Positions 45,940 through 55,235 of a stretch of DNA of 64,000 bases are shown one piece after another. The stretch is from positions 1,364,001 through 1,428,000 of the forward strand of contig NZ_CP065915.1 in the NCBI RefSeq assembly GCF_016134045.1. The letters run 5' to 3'. Under the pieces are notes generated by a model. The model was not told where the DNA came from, did no database searches, and worked only from the letters and a program-made list of their open reading frames with translations. Each line of letters starts with the position of its first letter. The first letter of the stretch is position 1. The position numbers were made by a program, and so were the translations under genes. The DNA comes from Pelagovum pacificum. Its GTDB lineage: Bacteria; Pseudomonadota; Alphaproteobacteria; Rhodobacterales; Rhodobacteraceae.

Positions 45940-48444
45940 ATGAGCATCGTCTTCATCGTAACTCTCGTCGCCGCGCTGTTTCTGGTGATCGGCCTGGCAG
46001 AGCCAATAGCGGGCCGGCTGAGACTGCCCTACAGTGTGATCCTGGCAGTGCTGGGCACGCTCATCGGTATCGGGGCAAGCTTCTTCCTGGCAACCGAACT
46101 GACCGACGCCTTGAACCCCTTGGCGGCTGCTGTCCTCAACCTTCCGATCCGGGCCAACGTCTTTCTTTATGTCTTCCTGCCGACGCTGCTGTTCCAGGCT
46201 ACGCTCGGCGTGAATATTCGAAGGATGCTCGACGACTGGGTGCCGATCCTCGTCCTTGCGGTCATTGCGGTGCTCTTCTCGACCGTTGCTATCGGCGTCA
46301 CACTCGGCTGGGCGAGTGGGCTGCCTATCGCTGCATGCCTGCTTCTCGGGGCGATTGTCTCCACGACCGATCCTTCGGCGGTCGTGAGCATATTCCGGTC
46401 GATCTCCGCCCCGCGCCGGCTGGCCCGGATCATCGAAGGCGAAAGTCTTCTGAACGACGCGGCCGCCATCGCTCTCTTCGGGCTGTTCATCGGGTATGTC
46501 TCGCAAGGGTCGCCGGATCCACGACTGCTGGATGCGGTCCTCCGTTTTCCGGGGCTTGTCGCCGGTGGCTTGGTCACCGGTTGGCTGTTAAGCCGTGCCG
46601 CGCTCGCCCTCATGGTGCTCTGCCGACGTTTCGAGCTGGCGCAGATCTCGATCTCTGTTTCCTTGCCTTACCTCACCTATATCGCGGCTGAACAACTGGT
46701 AGGCGCCTCCGGCGTCATCGCGGTGGTGGCGGCAGGCCTGACGCTCAACCTCGCGGGGCCGGGCAGGCTCACGCCCTCCAGCTGGAGCAATCTGCGCGAG
46801 GTCTGGGAATTGCTCGCACATTGGGCTGGGGCGCTGATCTTTATCCTTGCCGCTCTTCTCATCCCTCGCATGCTCGAGGCGGTAAGACCCTCCGACCTGA
46901 TGCTGATCAGTCTGGTGACGCTTACCGCCATCGCCGCACGAGCCGTTATCCTGTTCGGCCTTCTGCCCTTGCTGACGCGAGTGCGCCTCTCGCCCGCCGT
47001 GGACCGACCTTATCGCACGGCGATCCTCTGGGGCGGCCTTCGTGGCGCAGTGACGCTCGCGCTGGCACTGGCTGTGACCGAGAGCACGTTTGTGCCGCTG
47101 GAAGTGAAACGGCTGATCGGTATTCTTGCGACCGGCTTCACGCTCTTCACGCTCTTGATCCAGGGAACGACCCTTCGCTGGGTGATCCAGCGGCTCGGGT
47201 TGGCAAAGCTGTCCGCCATAGACGAGGCACTGTCCCGGCAGGTCGTTGCGGTCTCCCTTCAGGCGGTTCGAGAGGATGTGTCCAAGGCAACCGCCACCTA
47301 CGATCTCAATCGTGAAGTTGTGCGTGCGGAAGCCAAGAGCTTTGGCCGGCGGCTGGACGAGGCTGTCAAGGCGGCAGAGGAATCGACCGAGATCCTCGAC
47401 CGTGACCGAGTCACTCTCGGCCTGCTGGCGCTGGCAGGTGCTGAACGGGACCTGATCCTCGAACGTCTGCGGGAGCGGATCATTTCTTCCCGGCAGTCGG
47501 AGCGCGCACTGGCTGATGCCGGGCGTTTGATTGAAGCGACACGTTCCGGCGGTCGACATGGCTATCAACATGCGGCCCGCAACAGTGTGGCCTTCAGGCT
47601 CCCCTTCAAAGTCGCCGTCGTACTGCACCGGAGGCTTCGCATCTCTTTGCCGCTGGCACGTCTGACGGCCGACCGTTTCGAGCGGCTGCTGTCGCAGCGG
47701 CTTATTCTTCGGGATCTCGAAGGGTTCGTGGATGGCCGTATCCGACGCATTCACGGGCGACGGGTCGCCGAACTTCTGTCTGAACTTCTGGCGCGGCGCC
47801 AAGATGCGGTGGAGGCGGCGCTGGAAGGCCTGCGTCTGCAGTATCCCGGTTACGCAGACGAGCTCGAACGCCGTTTTATCCGCCGAACCACACTGCGCAT
47901 GGAGGAACGGGAATATGGTGCGATGCTCGAGGACGGCCTGATCGGCGCCGAACTACACAATAGTCTGATGCAGGGCCTCACGCGTCGACGGGCCCGGGCC
48001 GAACGACGGCCGCGGCTCGACCTTGCGCTGCAGCGTTCTGAAGTGGTCCGGCAGTTTCCGCTTTTCGAAGAGCTCGACAGCACCGTTGTGAAGCAATTGG
48101 CTCGGGTATTGGAAACGCGTTACGTAAATGCGGGCCAGACGATCATTGCAGAAGATGGTGTGAGCGCCGGGGTCTACTTCGTCGCCTCCGGCGCCGTGGA
48201 GCTCAAGACGGCGGCGCAGACCTGGAGGCTCGGTCGCGGGGAAATGTTCGGTCAGATGGCGCCCCTTCTGCGCAAGCCGCGCCGAGGGAAGGTCGTCGCG
48301 CTCGCTCCATCAACGCTGCTGCTTCTCGACGAACGCGCCTATCTTCGGCTCCTCGAGCGAAGTCCGAAAATGCGCGCCGCAGTTCGTCAGAGTGCCCTCA
48401 AGCGTGGTATCAAGCCAGAGCGGTTGAACTTGCAAGACGAGTAG
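45940..48444 (+). CDS. CPA1 sodium:proton antiporter with C-terminal cyclic-nucleotide-binding domain
   Basis: An 834-aa antiporter. The membrane part (about 1-415, 12-13 segments) has AIVSTTDPSAVVSIF, IIEGESLLNDAAAIALF and the GGLRGAVTLALALAV helix, all CPA1 signatures. A long cytoplasmic, charged helical region (about 420-695) precedes a cyclic-nucleotide-binding domain (about 700-815; FPLFEELDSTVVKQLARVLE, then GVYFVASGAVELK and GEMFGQMAPLL). Regulation by cAMP/cGMP, or by another ligand, is therefore likely. This layout resembles SOS1/sperm NHE-type exchangers. It is the last gene before the putative right island end. Confidence 0.92.
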   Translation: MSIVFIVTLVAALFLVIGLAEPIAGRLRLPYSVILAVLGTLIGIGASFFLATELTDALNPLAAAVLNLPIRANVFLYVFLPTLLFQATLGVNIRRMLDDWVPILVLAVIAVLFSTVAIGVTLGWASGLPIAACLLLGAIVSTTDPSAVVSIFRSISAPRRLARIIEGESLLNDAAAIALFGLFIGYVSQGSPDPRLLDAVLRFPGLVAGGLVTGWLLSRAALALMVLCRRFELAQISISVSLPYLTYIAAEQLVGASGVIAVVAAGLTLNLAGPGRLTPSSWSNLREVWELLAHWAGALIFILAALLIPRMLEAVRPSDLMLISLVTLTAIAARAVILFGLLPLLTRVRLSPAVDRPYRTAILWGGLRGAVTLALALAVTESTFVPLEVKRLIGILATGFTLFTLLIQGTTLRWVIQRLGLAKLSAIDEALSRQVVAVSLQAVREDVSKATATYDLNREVVRAEAKSFGRRLDEAVKAAEESTEILDRDRVTLGLLALAGAERDLILERLRERIISSRQSERALADAGRLIEATRSGGRHGYQHAARNSVAFRLPFKVAVVLHRRLRISLPLARLTADRFERLLSQRLILRDLEGFVDGRIRRIHGRRVAELLSELLARRQDAVEAALEGLRLQYPGYADELERRFIRRTTLRMEEREYGAMLEDGLIGAELHNSLMQGLTRRRARAERRPRLDLALQRSEVVRQFPLFEELDSTVVKQLARVLETRYVNAGQTIIAEDGVSAGVYFVASGAVELKTAAQTWRLGRGEMFGQMAPLLRKPRRGKVVALAPSTLLLLDERAYLRLLERSPKMRAAVRQSALKRGIKPERLNLQDE

Positions 48445-48486
48445 GTCCGAGACTGTCCGACCGTCGTTTGCCATTTTCGCCTTTTA

Positions 48487-48531
48487 TTCTGGCGCCACTT
48501 GCGTGGGGGGCGTGTCCTCTCACCCGCACCA
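48487..48531 (+). repeat. Candidate attR: partial copy of the tRNA-Leu 3' half
   Basis: From TTCTGGCGCC to GTCCTCTCACCCGCACCA these 45 bases match the anticodon-stem-to-CCA part of tRNA-Leu(UAG) at 8588-8633. The last 18 bases are identical and the variable/T-arm part is diverged with one gap. There is no 5' half, so it is not a functional tRNA gene. It fits the far end of an island integrated into the tRNA. Confidence 0.6.
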
Positions 48532-48749
48532 TTCTGAAGACGATGGATAGCTCGCGCTTGGCTTGCCCGGAGTAAGAAGACCAATGGGCCGCTCGAAGGC
48601 TCCGTAGCCGCGCGACCACTCTTACTTTGCCTTCGAATATTGGTCAGTTTCTCTCAACGAGTGGGGAACGGGGCGTCGATCCTGCATCCCGTGCTCATTG
48701 ATCTACAGGTCGAGGCGGGCTTCGGGGGCCGTTACTCCGTGCGCCAGCA

Positions 48750-49802
48750 TCAGGCCTGACTGCGGTTTGTGCTTTGGCGTTTCATCACTTCAAACCCGAC
48801 ATCGACCACGCGGGGAATATCGGTGGCGCCGTCGACGAGCTTTAGGACCGTGTCCACGGCTTTCCGCCCGATTTCGTAGCGATGGGTTCTCAAGCTTGAA
48901 ATCGGCGGATGCACCGATTGCATCTGGTCGAGATCGTTAAATCCGGCCACGCCCATCTCTTCGGGGATCCTGATGTTGCGCGCTTGGCACTCGTACGCCA
49001 CACCCAACGCCAGGACGTCATTGTTGCAGAAGATGGCATCTGGCCTGGCGTGGCGAGACAGCAGTTCCGACGCCAGCCGGCGTCCCAATTCCACTGTGGT
49101 GGACTCTCCCGGACGTTCGACGCTGTCGACATCAGGGTTGCTGACAATCAGGGACTCGTCCAGCAAGCCCGCTTCTTCGAGGGCCTCTTTGAATCCGAGA
49201 AGCCGGCCGGTTGAGCGTCTGATCAGCCAGCCGCCGACAAAGGCAATCCGGTTGTAGCCTTCTTCGACGAGGTGCCTGGTGATCGCCTTGCCGGCTGCCT
49301 TGTGATCGAAGCCGATCACGTGGTCGATCGGGTCATCGGTTATGTCCATGATTTGCACGACGGGGCAGTTGGCCTGCTCGAGCAACTCCCGGGCCTGGTC
49401 GGACTGGTCGACACCTGACACGATCAAAGCGGTAGGTTTCTGCCTCAGGAGCTGGGCGATCAGGCGGGTTTCCTCATCGTCGTCGTAGAAACTGTTCCCG
49501 AGCTGAACTTGCAGGGCAGTGCCCTGAACGCCGTCATAGATCCCTCGAAGCACATCCGTGAAAATATGCTGAGTGAGCGAAGGGACGATCACCCCGAGAA
49601 CCTCGGTTCGCACGGCAGCGAGCGCCCGGGCATTCAGGTTCGGTACGTAGTTCAGCAGGCGAATCGCTTCCTGAACACGTTGGCGAAGTTTCGGCGATAC
49701 GGCTTCCGGCGTCTTGATCGCTCGCGAAGCGGTCATCGGGCTGCAGTTGGCCTCCCTGGCGACGTCGAGCAGCGTCGGCCCCCTCGAAGATCTTAGATTT
49801 AT
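48750..49802 (-). CDS. LacI family transcriptional regulator (probable ATA start)
   Basis: A sugar-type repressor. If read from the first ATG (49736) it would lack half of its DNA-binding motif: the helix-turn-helix PTLLDVAREANCSPMTASRA lies partly upstream of that codon. In frame, 22 codons upstream, GAGGAGG (49810-49816) stands exactly seven bases before an ATA codon (49802-49800), giving MNLRSSRGPTLLDVA. I therefore place the start at this ATA, a rare non-canonical or mutated start; the product is 350 aa. The periplasmic-binding-like effector domain follows (LGVIVPSLTQHIFTDVLRGI, then FCNNDVLALGVAYECQ). It diverges from the transporter operon and from two GGTAGCGYTACC operators. Confidence 0.8.
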   Translation of the reverse strand: MNLRSSRGPTLLDVAREANCSPMTASRAIKTPEAVSPKLRQRVQEAIRLLNYVPNLNARALAAVRTEVLGVIVPSLTQHIFTDVLRGIYDGVQGTALQVQLGNSFYDDDEETRLIAQLLRQKPTALIVSGVDQSDQARELLEQANCPVVQIMDITDDPIDHVIGFDHKAAGKAITRHLVEEGYNRIAFVGGWLIRRSTGRLLGFKEALEEAGLLDESLIVSNPDVDSVERPGESTTVELGRRLASELLSRHARPDAIFCNNDVLALGVAYECQARNIRIPEEMGVAGFNDLDQMQSVHPPISSLRTHRYEIGRKAVDTVLKLVDGATDIPRVVDVGFEVMKRQSTNRSQA

Positions 49803-49878
49803 GGCTCTACCTCCTCAATCGGGCTGCCCATGCCGGTATGGGGCAGCATGCCGGAAACATCATTGACAGGGAAAGTAT

Positions 49879-49890
49879 GGTAGCGCTACC
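49879..49890. promoter_or_regulatory. LacI-type operator 1
   Basis: GGTAGCGCTACC, a perfect 12-base palindrome with the central CG typical of LacI-family operators, between the divergent LacI and ABC genes. Confidence 0.75.
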
Positions 49891-49898
49891 TTTCCTTT

Positions 49899-49910
49899 GG
49901 TAGCGTTACC
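49899..49910. promoter_or_regulatory. LacI-type operator 2
   Basis: GGTAGCGTTACC (one mismatch from palindrome; flanks TT and AA extend it), centred 20 bp from operator 1, about two helical turns, so two dimers could bind side by side. Confidence 0.72.
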
Positions 49911-49989
49911 AACGGCCGGGGAGGAGGCGCTTTGGCGTCCCGGCTCTTCGCTGCCAAGTGCCGCGCAGCGGCGATCCAGGGAGGAAATT

Positions 49990-51606
49990 ATGAACATTAC
50001 CAGAAGACGTCTGCTCGGCTCTACGGGTGCAATGGTTTCAGGTTTGGCGATTTCGAGCGCCATCGGCGGCCCCGCCAGCGCGCAAACCAGCGACACGCTG
50101 GTCATCGCGCTGTCGGCCCGTGGGCTGCGGACAATCGACTCCGCGAAGTCGATCCAGGGGGCTGATGAGTGGGCGATTATCCATATCTTTGAAACGCTGG
50201 TCATGGGGCCTGAAGGCCGCTTTCCGACGACCGTCGATGAGGTTCAGCCGGCGCTGGCAACGAGCTGGTCGATGTCCGACGATGCGACCGAATGGACCTT
50301 CGAAATCCGCGAGGGCGTTCAGTTCCACAAGGATTACGGTGAACTCACCGCGGAGGACGTGGCATTCTCGCTCGGCCGTCTCATCGACCCGGACATCCTT
50401 GGTGTGCGTGCCGCACTGTTCCAGAACGCCAGCAGCGTGACCGTCGAAGGTCCGATGACCGTGAAGATCACCCTCTCGCAACCGGACCCGCTCTTCATCA
50501 TCGGGCCTATGCTTCACCACTCGGCTTCGGTCATCTCCAAGGCGGCGTATGAAGAGAAGGGCCCCGAGGCGTTCGAAACGGACCCGATCGGGACCGGTCC
50601 CTACCAGCTCGAGGAGGTCGCGCAGGACCCGTCGATGGGCGTGCTGCTGACCGCGTTCGAGGGCTATTGGGGCGATCAGCCTGCCACGCCGAACCTGCGG
50701 GTGCGTTACATCTCGGACACCACGGCCCGCACGCTCGCGCTGCTGTCGGGCGATGTCCACATGATCGAAGGGGTGCGCGCGCCCGGCTGGGTTCCGTCGA
50801 TCCAGCAGCGTGCCGGCGATCTTCACTTTGACACCGCGTCGCCCGGCAGCTTCTTCACCGTTTCGATGAACATGACGGTGCCGCCCTTCGACGATCAGCG
50901 GGTTCGGCAAGCCGTGGCCTATCTCATCGACCGTGACACGATCGCCGAAGCGATGGCGCCGATCAGCCAGCGGACGTGGGGCCTCAACCCGCCTTCGTTC
51001 CCCGGCGGTTTCAATGGCGAGACGATCCCGGAAGAGGTCCGTTACGACTACAATGTCGAACGTGCCAAGGAGCTTCTCACCGAGGCCGGCTATCCGGACG
51101 GGTTGAGCTTCGACGCGTATACATCCCAGCGGGAGGACTACTCGTCGATCAGCCTGATGATCCAGGAGATGCTCCGCGCCGGCGGGATCGACATGAACCT
51201 CGAGCTCAAGGACCACACGGCATTCCATGCCGACCAGGGGACCGGCACGAACACGCTGTTCCAGCGCTCTTCGGCCTATCCGCCGGTACCGACGCTCGCG
51301 ATCACCGACCAGCTTTCGGTGGAGAACGAGGTGCAGTCGGACGGTTCGGGTGGTCCCAACTTCTCGCACTACGGTGCGGACGGCAACGGCATCGACGACC
51401 TGCTTGCAGAAGCCATGGCCGAGCCGAACCTCGAACGCCGGATTGAGAAGGTGCAGGAGATCGAGGTCAAATTCCTGACCGACATGCCCATGCTGCCGGT
51501 ATCGACCAACGCCTACCTGATCGTGCGCGCCGCGAACGTCGACCTCGGCTATGAGCAGGAGTCGGGCTTCGCGCACTGGCGCCTCGACAAGGCCACGATC
51601 AACTGA
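49990..51606 (+). CDS. ABC transporter substrate-binding protein, SBP_bac_5 family, Tat-exported
   Basis: The periplasmic receptor of a peptide/opine-type importer, 538 aa. The signal has a twin-arginine motif (TRRRLLGSTGA) and ends near GGPASAQ, so export by Tat is likely. Cluster-C features are WTFEIREGVQFHKDYGELTA, TGPYQLEEV, the FFTVSMNMTVPPFDDQRVRQ segment and VQEIEVKFLTDMPMLPV near the end. ATG at 49990 follows GGAGGAAA. The neighbouring sugar-hydrolase-like genes and LacI regulator suggest an oligosaccharide or glycoside ligand rather than a peptide; cluster-C proteins are known to include sugar binders. Confidence 0.92.
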   Translation: MNITRRRLLGSTGAMVSGLAISSAIGGPASAQTSDTLVIALSARGLRTIDSAKSIQGADEWAIIHIFETLVMGPEGRFPTTVDEVQPALATSWSMSDDATEWTFEIREGVQFHKDYGELTAEDVAFSLGRLIDPDILGVRAALFQNASSVTVEGPMTVKITLSQPDPLFIIGPMLHHSASVISKAAYEEKGPEAFETDPIGTGPYQLEEVAQDPSMGVLLTAFEGYWGDQPATPNLRVRYISDTTARTLALLSGDVHMIEGVRAPGWVPSIQQRAGDLHFDTASPGSFFTVSMNMTVPPFDDQRVRQAVAYLIDRDTIAEAMAPISQRTWGLNPPSFPGGFNGETIPEEVRYDYNVERAKELLTEAGYPDGLSFDAYTSQREDYSSISLMIQEMLRAGGIDMNLELKDHTAFHADQGTGTNTLFQRSSAYPPVPTLAITDQLSVENEVQSDGSGGPNFSHYGADGNGIDDLLAEAMAEPNLERRIEKVQEIEVKFLTDMPMLPVSTNAYLIVRAANVDLGYEQESGFAHWRLDKATIN

Positions 51607-51615
51607 TCGCCACCT

Positions 51616-51641
51616 CGGGGAGCGGCACCGTCCGCTCCCCG
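51616..51641 (+). terminator. Intercistronic hairpin after the binding-protein gene
   Basis: CGGGGAGCGG and CCGCTCCCCG form a perfect 10-bp stem with a 6-base loop, 9 bases past the stop, without a T tract. It mirrors the hairpin at 26181 and would favour the binding-protein message. Confidence 0.6.
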
Positions 51642-51697
51642 GCTTCTCCCTGAGACCTAACAGCGGTCGCGTGGCGCGGCTCGCAGACGGATGCCCC

Positions 51698-54262
51698 ATG
51701 ACCGAATTCAGAAACCTCGACCTCAGTGACCCGCAGGACCTGTCTGCGTCCCCCTCGATTGAGTGGGCCCTCAAGGAGCTGGACCTTGCGATCGACAGCG
51801 GCAAAGGACGCGTTGCACTGGAGATCGCCGGACCGGGTACTGAGCTTTCGGCACCCGTAGAACTACCCGATGCCGCAGAGGCCCTCGCGCTCTGGCAGCG
51901 GGACGGTGCGACGGTTGCCTGGGGGTCTGACGAACGCGGCCTGGTCTATGCGTTGACGGAGCTGGCGGACCGGGCCCGTCATGCCGAAGACCACGCAGCC
52001 CCCTTCGCCGGAGAACTGCCGCTCAGTGAAAGGCCGTCAGCACCGATCCGATCGATTGCCAGGCTCTATTGCAACGAGTCCGAGGACAGCGGCTGGTACC
52101 ATGATCGCGACGGCTGGCGGGACTATCTGTCGATGTTGGTCACGAACCGCTTCAACCGGTTCTCGCTGACCCTCGGAATGGCGTACAATTATCCCTACCA
52201 CAATCCGTGGATCCGGGACGTCTACTTCTATTTCCCCTATCCGTTTCTCTTCGATCTGCCCGGTCACAACGTGTCGGTCAGGAACGTGACCGAAGAAGAG
52301 CGGGACCGGAATTTCGAGACGCTCAAGTTCATCGCGCGTGAAGCCGCGCGGCGCGGACTGGACTTCCAGCTGGCGCTGTGGACACAGCGTTACGATTTCG
52401 ACGACACGCCGAACGCCTACCACCAGATCAGTGGCCTCGATGAGAAGAACCTCGCGCCCTACTGCCGCTCAGCGCTGACGCACCTGCTGACGGACGTGCC
52501 CGAGATCACCGGCCTGACGTTCCGCGTTCACGTCGAAGGCGGGATCGCCGAGGGCGATTACGACTTCTGGCGCGAGGCCTTCGCGGGCGTCGCCGACGCC
52601 GGTCGCCCGGTCGAGATCGACATGCACGGCAAGGGCCTCGACCACGAGACGCTGGAGCTCGCCCGCGCGAGTGGAATGCCGCTCGCGGTCTCGCCGAAAT
52701 ACATGGCCGAGCACATGGGCCTGCCGTACCACCAGTCCGCGATCCGGGACAAGGAACAGCCGCCGGAGGTGGCGCGCAGCCAGCGTGAACAACTCTCCGA
52801 AGGCTCGCGCAAGTTCCTCCGCTACAGCTACGGCGACCTGCTGACCAAGGACAAGGATTACAGCGTCCTCTACCGGATCTGGCCGGGCACCCAACGGGTG
52901 TTGCTGTGGGGCGACCCGGCGATGGCGTCGGGCTATGGCCGGTTGTCGACCTTCGCCGGTTCCGACGGCGTCGAATGGTGCGAACCGCAAAGCTTCAAGG
53001 GCCGGATGGGCACCGGCGTGCCCGGCGGGCGCTTCTGCTATAAGCAGCCCGACCTGGTGCCCCGCCGGGACTGGGAAAAATACCTCTATACCTACCGGGT
53101 CTGGGGTAGGGGGCTCTATACGCCCGACGGTCCGAGGGACGGATGGGCGCGCTACCTGCGCAAGCACTGCGGCGTGCTGGCGGACGCCTGCGAGGCGGGC
53201 CTTTCGGCGGCAAGCCGGGTGCTGCCTCTCGTATCACTGGCGCACGGGCCGTCTGCCTCGAACAACTTCTACTGGCCCGAAGTGTACACCGATCTCGGAC
53301 TCATCGACGGGTCCGGGAAGCGCGCCTACGCGTTCGACATGCCCGAGCCGACCCGTTTCGGAAATGCTCCGACCTTCGACAAGGAACTGTTCGCCACCCC
53401 GCGCGAGTTCGCTCTCAAGCTGCTTAATGGCGAGGAAGAGCATCGCTACTCACCGCTCGACGTCGCCGATTGGCTGATCGATCTCGCCGAACGCTGTGAG
53501 GCCGCCGTAACCGACGCCCGCCGGGCCGAGACGCTCGACGGTCGCGAGGCTGCCGACCCGGTCGAGGCGCAGCGCATGCTGCTCGACATCGGCATCTCCG
53601 GAGGGCTCGCCCGCTTCTTCGCCGGGAAGTTCAGGGCGGCGATCTGGGCCGAGCTCTTCATCGAGACGGGCGCTACGGAGCTGATCGAGCCGATGATCGC
53701 CCAGGCACGCAGGGCCGTGGCCGCGTGGGACGCAATTGCCGAACTGAGCCGGGACACCTACCAGGACGACCTCGGCTTCGGGCCGCAAAGCTGGCTTCGC
53801 GGCTCCTGGCATGCTCGGCAAGCCGAGATGCGCGCCGAGCTTCTCGACCTCGAGGCGCTGCGCGGACGTGCCGGCACTGAAAGCGTTCCCACCGAACCGC
53901 AGGTCGCGGCGGCAATCGCCACGCTGCTGGCGAAAGAGCCGACCCGCGCTGAACTGACTTCGCTCAGCGCGCCCGAGACATTCGAGCGCGGCAAGCCGTT
54001 CACCGTGCAACTGTCCGGTGCACCAAGCGGGACGGAACCGTTGCTTCACTTCCGGCCGGTGGATCAGTCGCAACATTGGCAGACCCTCGCCATGGACGGC
54101 GCCGGGAACGGCCATTCCGCGACAATCCCGGCCGAGGCGCTCGACACGCCGTTCCACCTCCAGTTCTTCGCGAGCTGGACGGCGGAGGGCGCCGCGCATC
54201 TCGCGCCGGGTCTCGCCCCAGATCTCTCCAACCAGCCTTACGGGCTGGCGATGCAGGCGTGA
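51698..54262 (+). CDS. Putative glycoside hydrolase, GH20/GH67-like architecture
   Basis: An 854-aa protein with no signal peptide, so probably cytoplasmic. Residues about 18-95 look like the small domain that precedes the barrel in GH20/GH67/GH84 enzymes (WALKELDLAIDSGKGRVALE, then WGSDERGLVYALTELAD). From about 117 a TIM-barrel-like region begins (RSIARLYCNESEDSGWYHDR, then YLSMLVTNRFNRFSLTLG), with carboxylate-rich strands such as GLTFRVHVEGGI and PVEIDMHGKGLDHE. A helical region and a C-terminal beta domain (about 755-850) follow. The specific family is not recognised. ATG at 51698 is used; upstream codons are not conserved-looking. It lies between the binding protein and permease genes. 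Confidence 0.6.
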   Translation: MTEFRNLDLSDPQDLSASPSIEWALKELDLAIDSGKGRVALEIAGPGTELSAPVELPDAAEALALWQRDGATVAWGSDERGLVYALTELADRARHAEDHAAPFAGELPLSERPSAPIRSIARLYCNESEDSGWYHDRDGWRDYLSMLVTNRFNRFSLTLGMAYNYPYHNPWIRDVYFYFPYPFLFDLPGHNVSVRNVTEEERDRNFETLKFIAREAARRGLDFQLALWTQRYDFDDTPNAYHQISGLDEKNLAPYCRSALTHLLTDVPEITGLTFRVHVEGGIAEGDYDFWREAFAGVADAGRPVEIDMHGKGLDHETLELARASGMPLAVSPKYMAEHMGLPYHQSAIRDKEQPPEVARSQREQLSEGSRKFLRYSYGDLLTKDKDYSVLYRIWPGTQRVLLWGDPAMASGYGRLSTFAGSDGVEWCEPQSFKGRMGTGVPGGRFCYKQPDLVPRRDWEKYLYTYRVWGRGLYTPDGPRDGWARYLRKHCGVLADACEAGLSAASRVLPLVSLAHGPSASNNFYWPEVYTDLGLIDGSGKRAYAFDMPEPTRFGNAPTFDKELFATPREFALKLLNGEEEHRYSPLDVADWLIDLAERCEAAVTDARRAETLDGREAADPVEAQRMLLDIGISGGLARFFAGKFRAAIWAELFIETGATELIEPMIAQARRAVAAWDAIAELSRDTYQDDLGFGPQSWLRGSWHARQAEMRAELLDLEALRGRAGTESVPTEPQVAAAIATLLAKEPTRAELTSLSAPETFERGKPFTVQLSGAPSGTEPLLHFRPVDQSQHWQTLAMDGAGNGHSATIPAEALDTPFHLQFFASWTAEGAAHLAPGLAPDLSNQPYGLAMQA

Positions 54263-54299
54263 TGGGATCGGTGGCGCGGCCGCGTAGAGGAGGAGGCAA

Positions 54300-55235
54300 A
54301 TGCTGAGATACATCCTGTCCAGGCTGATCGACACGGTGCCGACCGTGCTGATGGTGCTGACAATGGTCTTCATCGCGATGCGCGTGCTGCCGGGCGACCC
54401 GGCCATCGCCGCCCTTGGCGATCTCGCCACGGCCGACCAGCTGGCTGAGTTCCGCGAACGGATGGGCCTGAACGAGCCGATGCTGACCCAGTACTTGACC
54501 TTCGTGTGGAACATGCTGACGCTCGACTTCGGTCAATCCCTGATGAACGGGCGCGATGTCAGCGGGCTAATCGCCTACAATCTGCCCTACACGATCGAGC
54601 TCACGCTCAGTTCGGTGTTCCTGGGCGTGATCGTCGGTGTGCCCTTCGGTGTCTGGGCGGCAACCAACCCCAACAAGGCGCCGGACAGCGCGATGCGCGG
54701 CTACTCCTTGATCGGCTACGCCGTGCCGGACTTCTACCTCGGTGCACTGCTGCTCATCACCTTCTCGCTCAACCTGGGCTGGTTTCCGATCAACGGCGGC
54801 GGCGACGGCTTCGCCGATCGGCTCTATCACCTCGTCCTTCCGGCGATCACGCTCGCCTTCATCAAATCGGCATTCCTCGGGCGCCTGACCCGAACCGCGG
54901 TGCTCGAGGTCATGGGGCGCGATTACGTGAGGACCGCTCGCGCCAAGGGTGCCCGGGAGAAGCGGGTGATCTATCGCCATGGACTGCGCAACGCACTGCT
55001 GCCGCTGACGACCGGACTTGGGCTTTCAACTCTCTCGGCCCTCTCCGGGTCGGTTGCCGTCGAACTCGTCTTCAACCGTCCCGGCCTCGGCCAGCTGCTG
55101 ATCAGCGCAATCGCCGAACGTGACTACGCGGTGATCCAGGCCGGTATCACCGTCTTCGCCCTCTTCGTCGTGGCGATCAACCTGCTGATGGACCTCGCCT
55201 ATGTCCTGATCGATCCGAGGATCCGCGTGAAATGA
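54300..55235 (+). CDS. ABC transporter permease (DppB type)
   Basis: A 311-aa permease with the OppB start block LRYILSRLIDTVPTVLMVLT, AMRVLPGDPAIAALG, and the EAA loop YVRTARAKGAREKRVIYRHG. A GAGGAGG ribosome site precedes the ATG. It is the first permease of the LacI-controlled importer and overlaps the second by four bases. The membrane layout is the usual six segments. Confidence 0.93.
   Translation: MLRYILSRLIDTVPTVLMVLTMVFIAMRVLPGDPAIAALGDLATADQLAEFRERMGLNEPMLTQYLTFVWNMLTLDFGQSLMNGRDVSGLIAYNLPYTIELTLSSVFLGVIVGVPFGVWAATNPNKAPDSAMRGYSLIGYAVPDFYLGALLLITFSLNLGWFPINGGGDGFADRLYHLVLPAITLAFIKSAFLGRLTRTAVLEVMGRDYVRTARAKGAREKRVIYRHGLRNALLPLTTGLGLSTLSALSGSVAVELVFNRPGLGQLLISAIAERDYAVIQAGITVFALFVVAINLLMDLAYVLIDPRIRVK

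Noticed and set aside
48487..48531. A second complete tRNA-Leu gene
   Set aside because: Only the 3' half is present; there is no acceptor 5' strand, D arm or anticodon loop.
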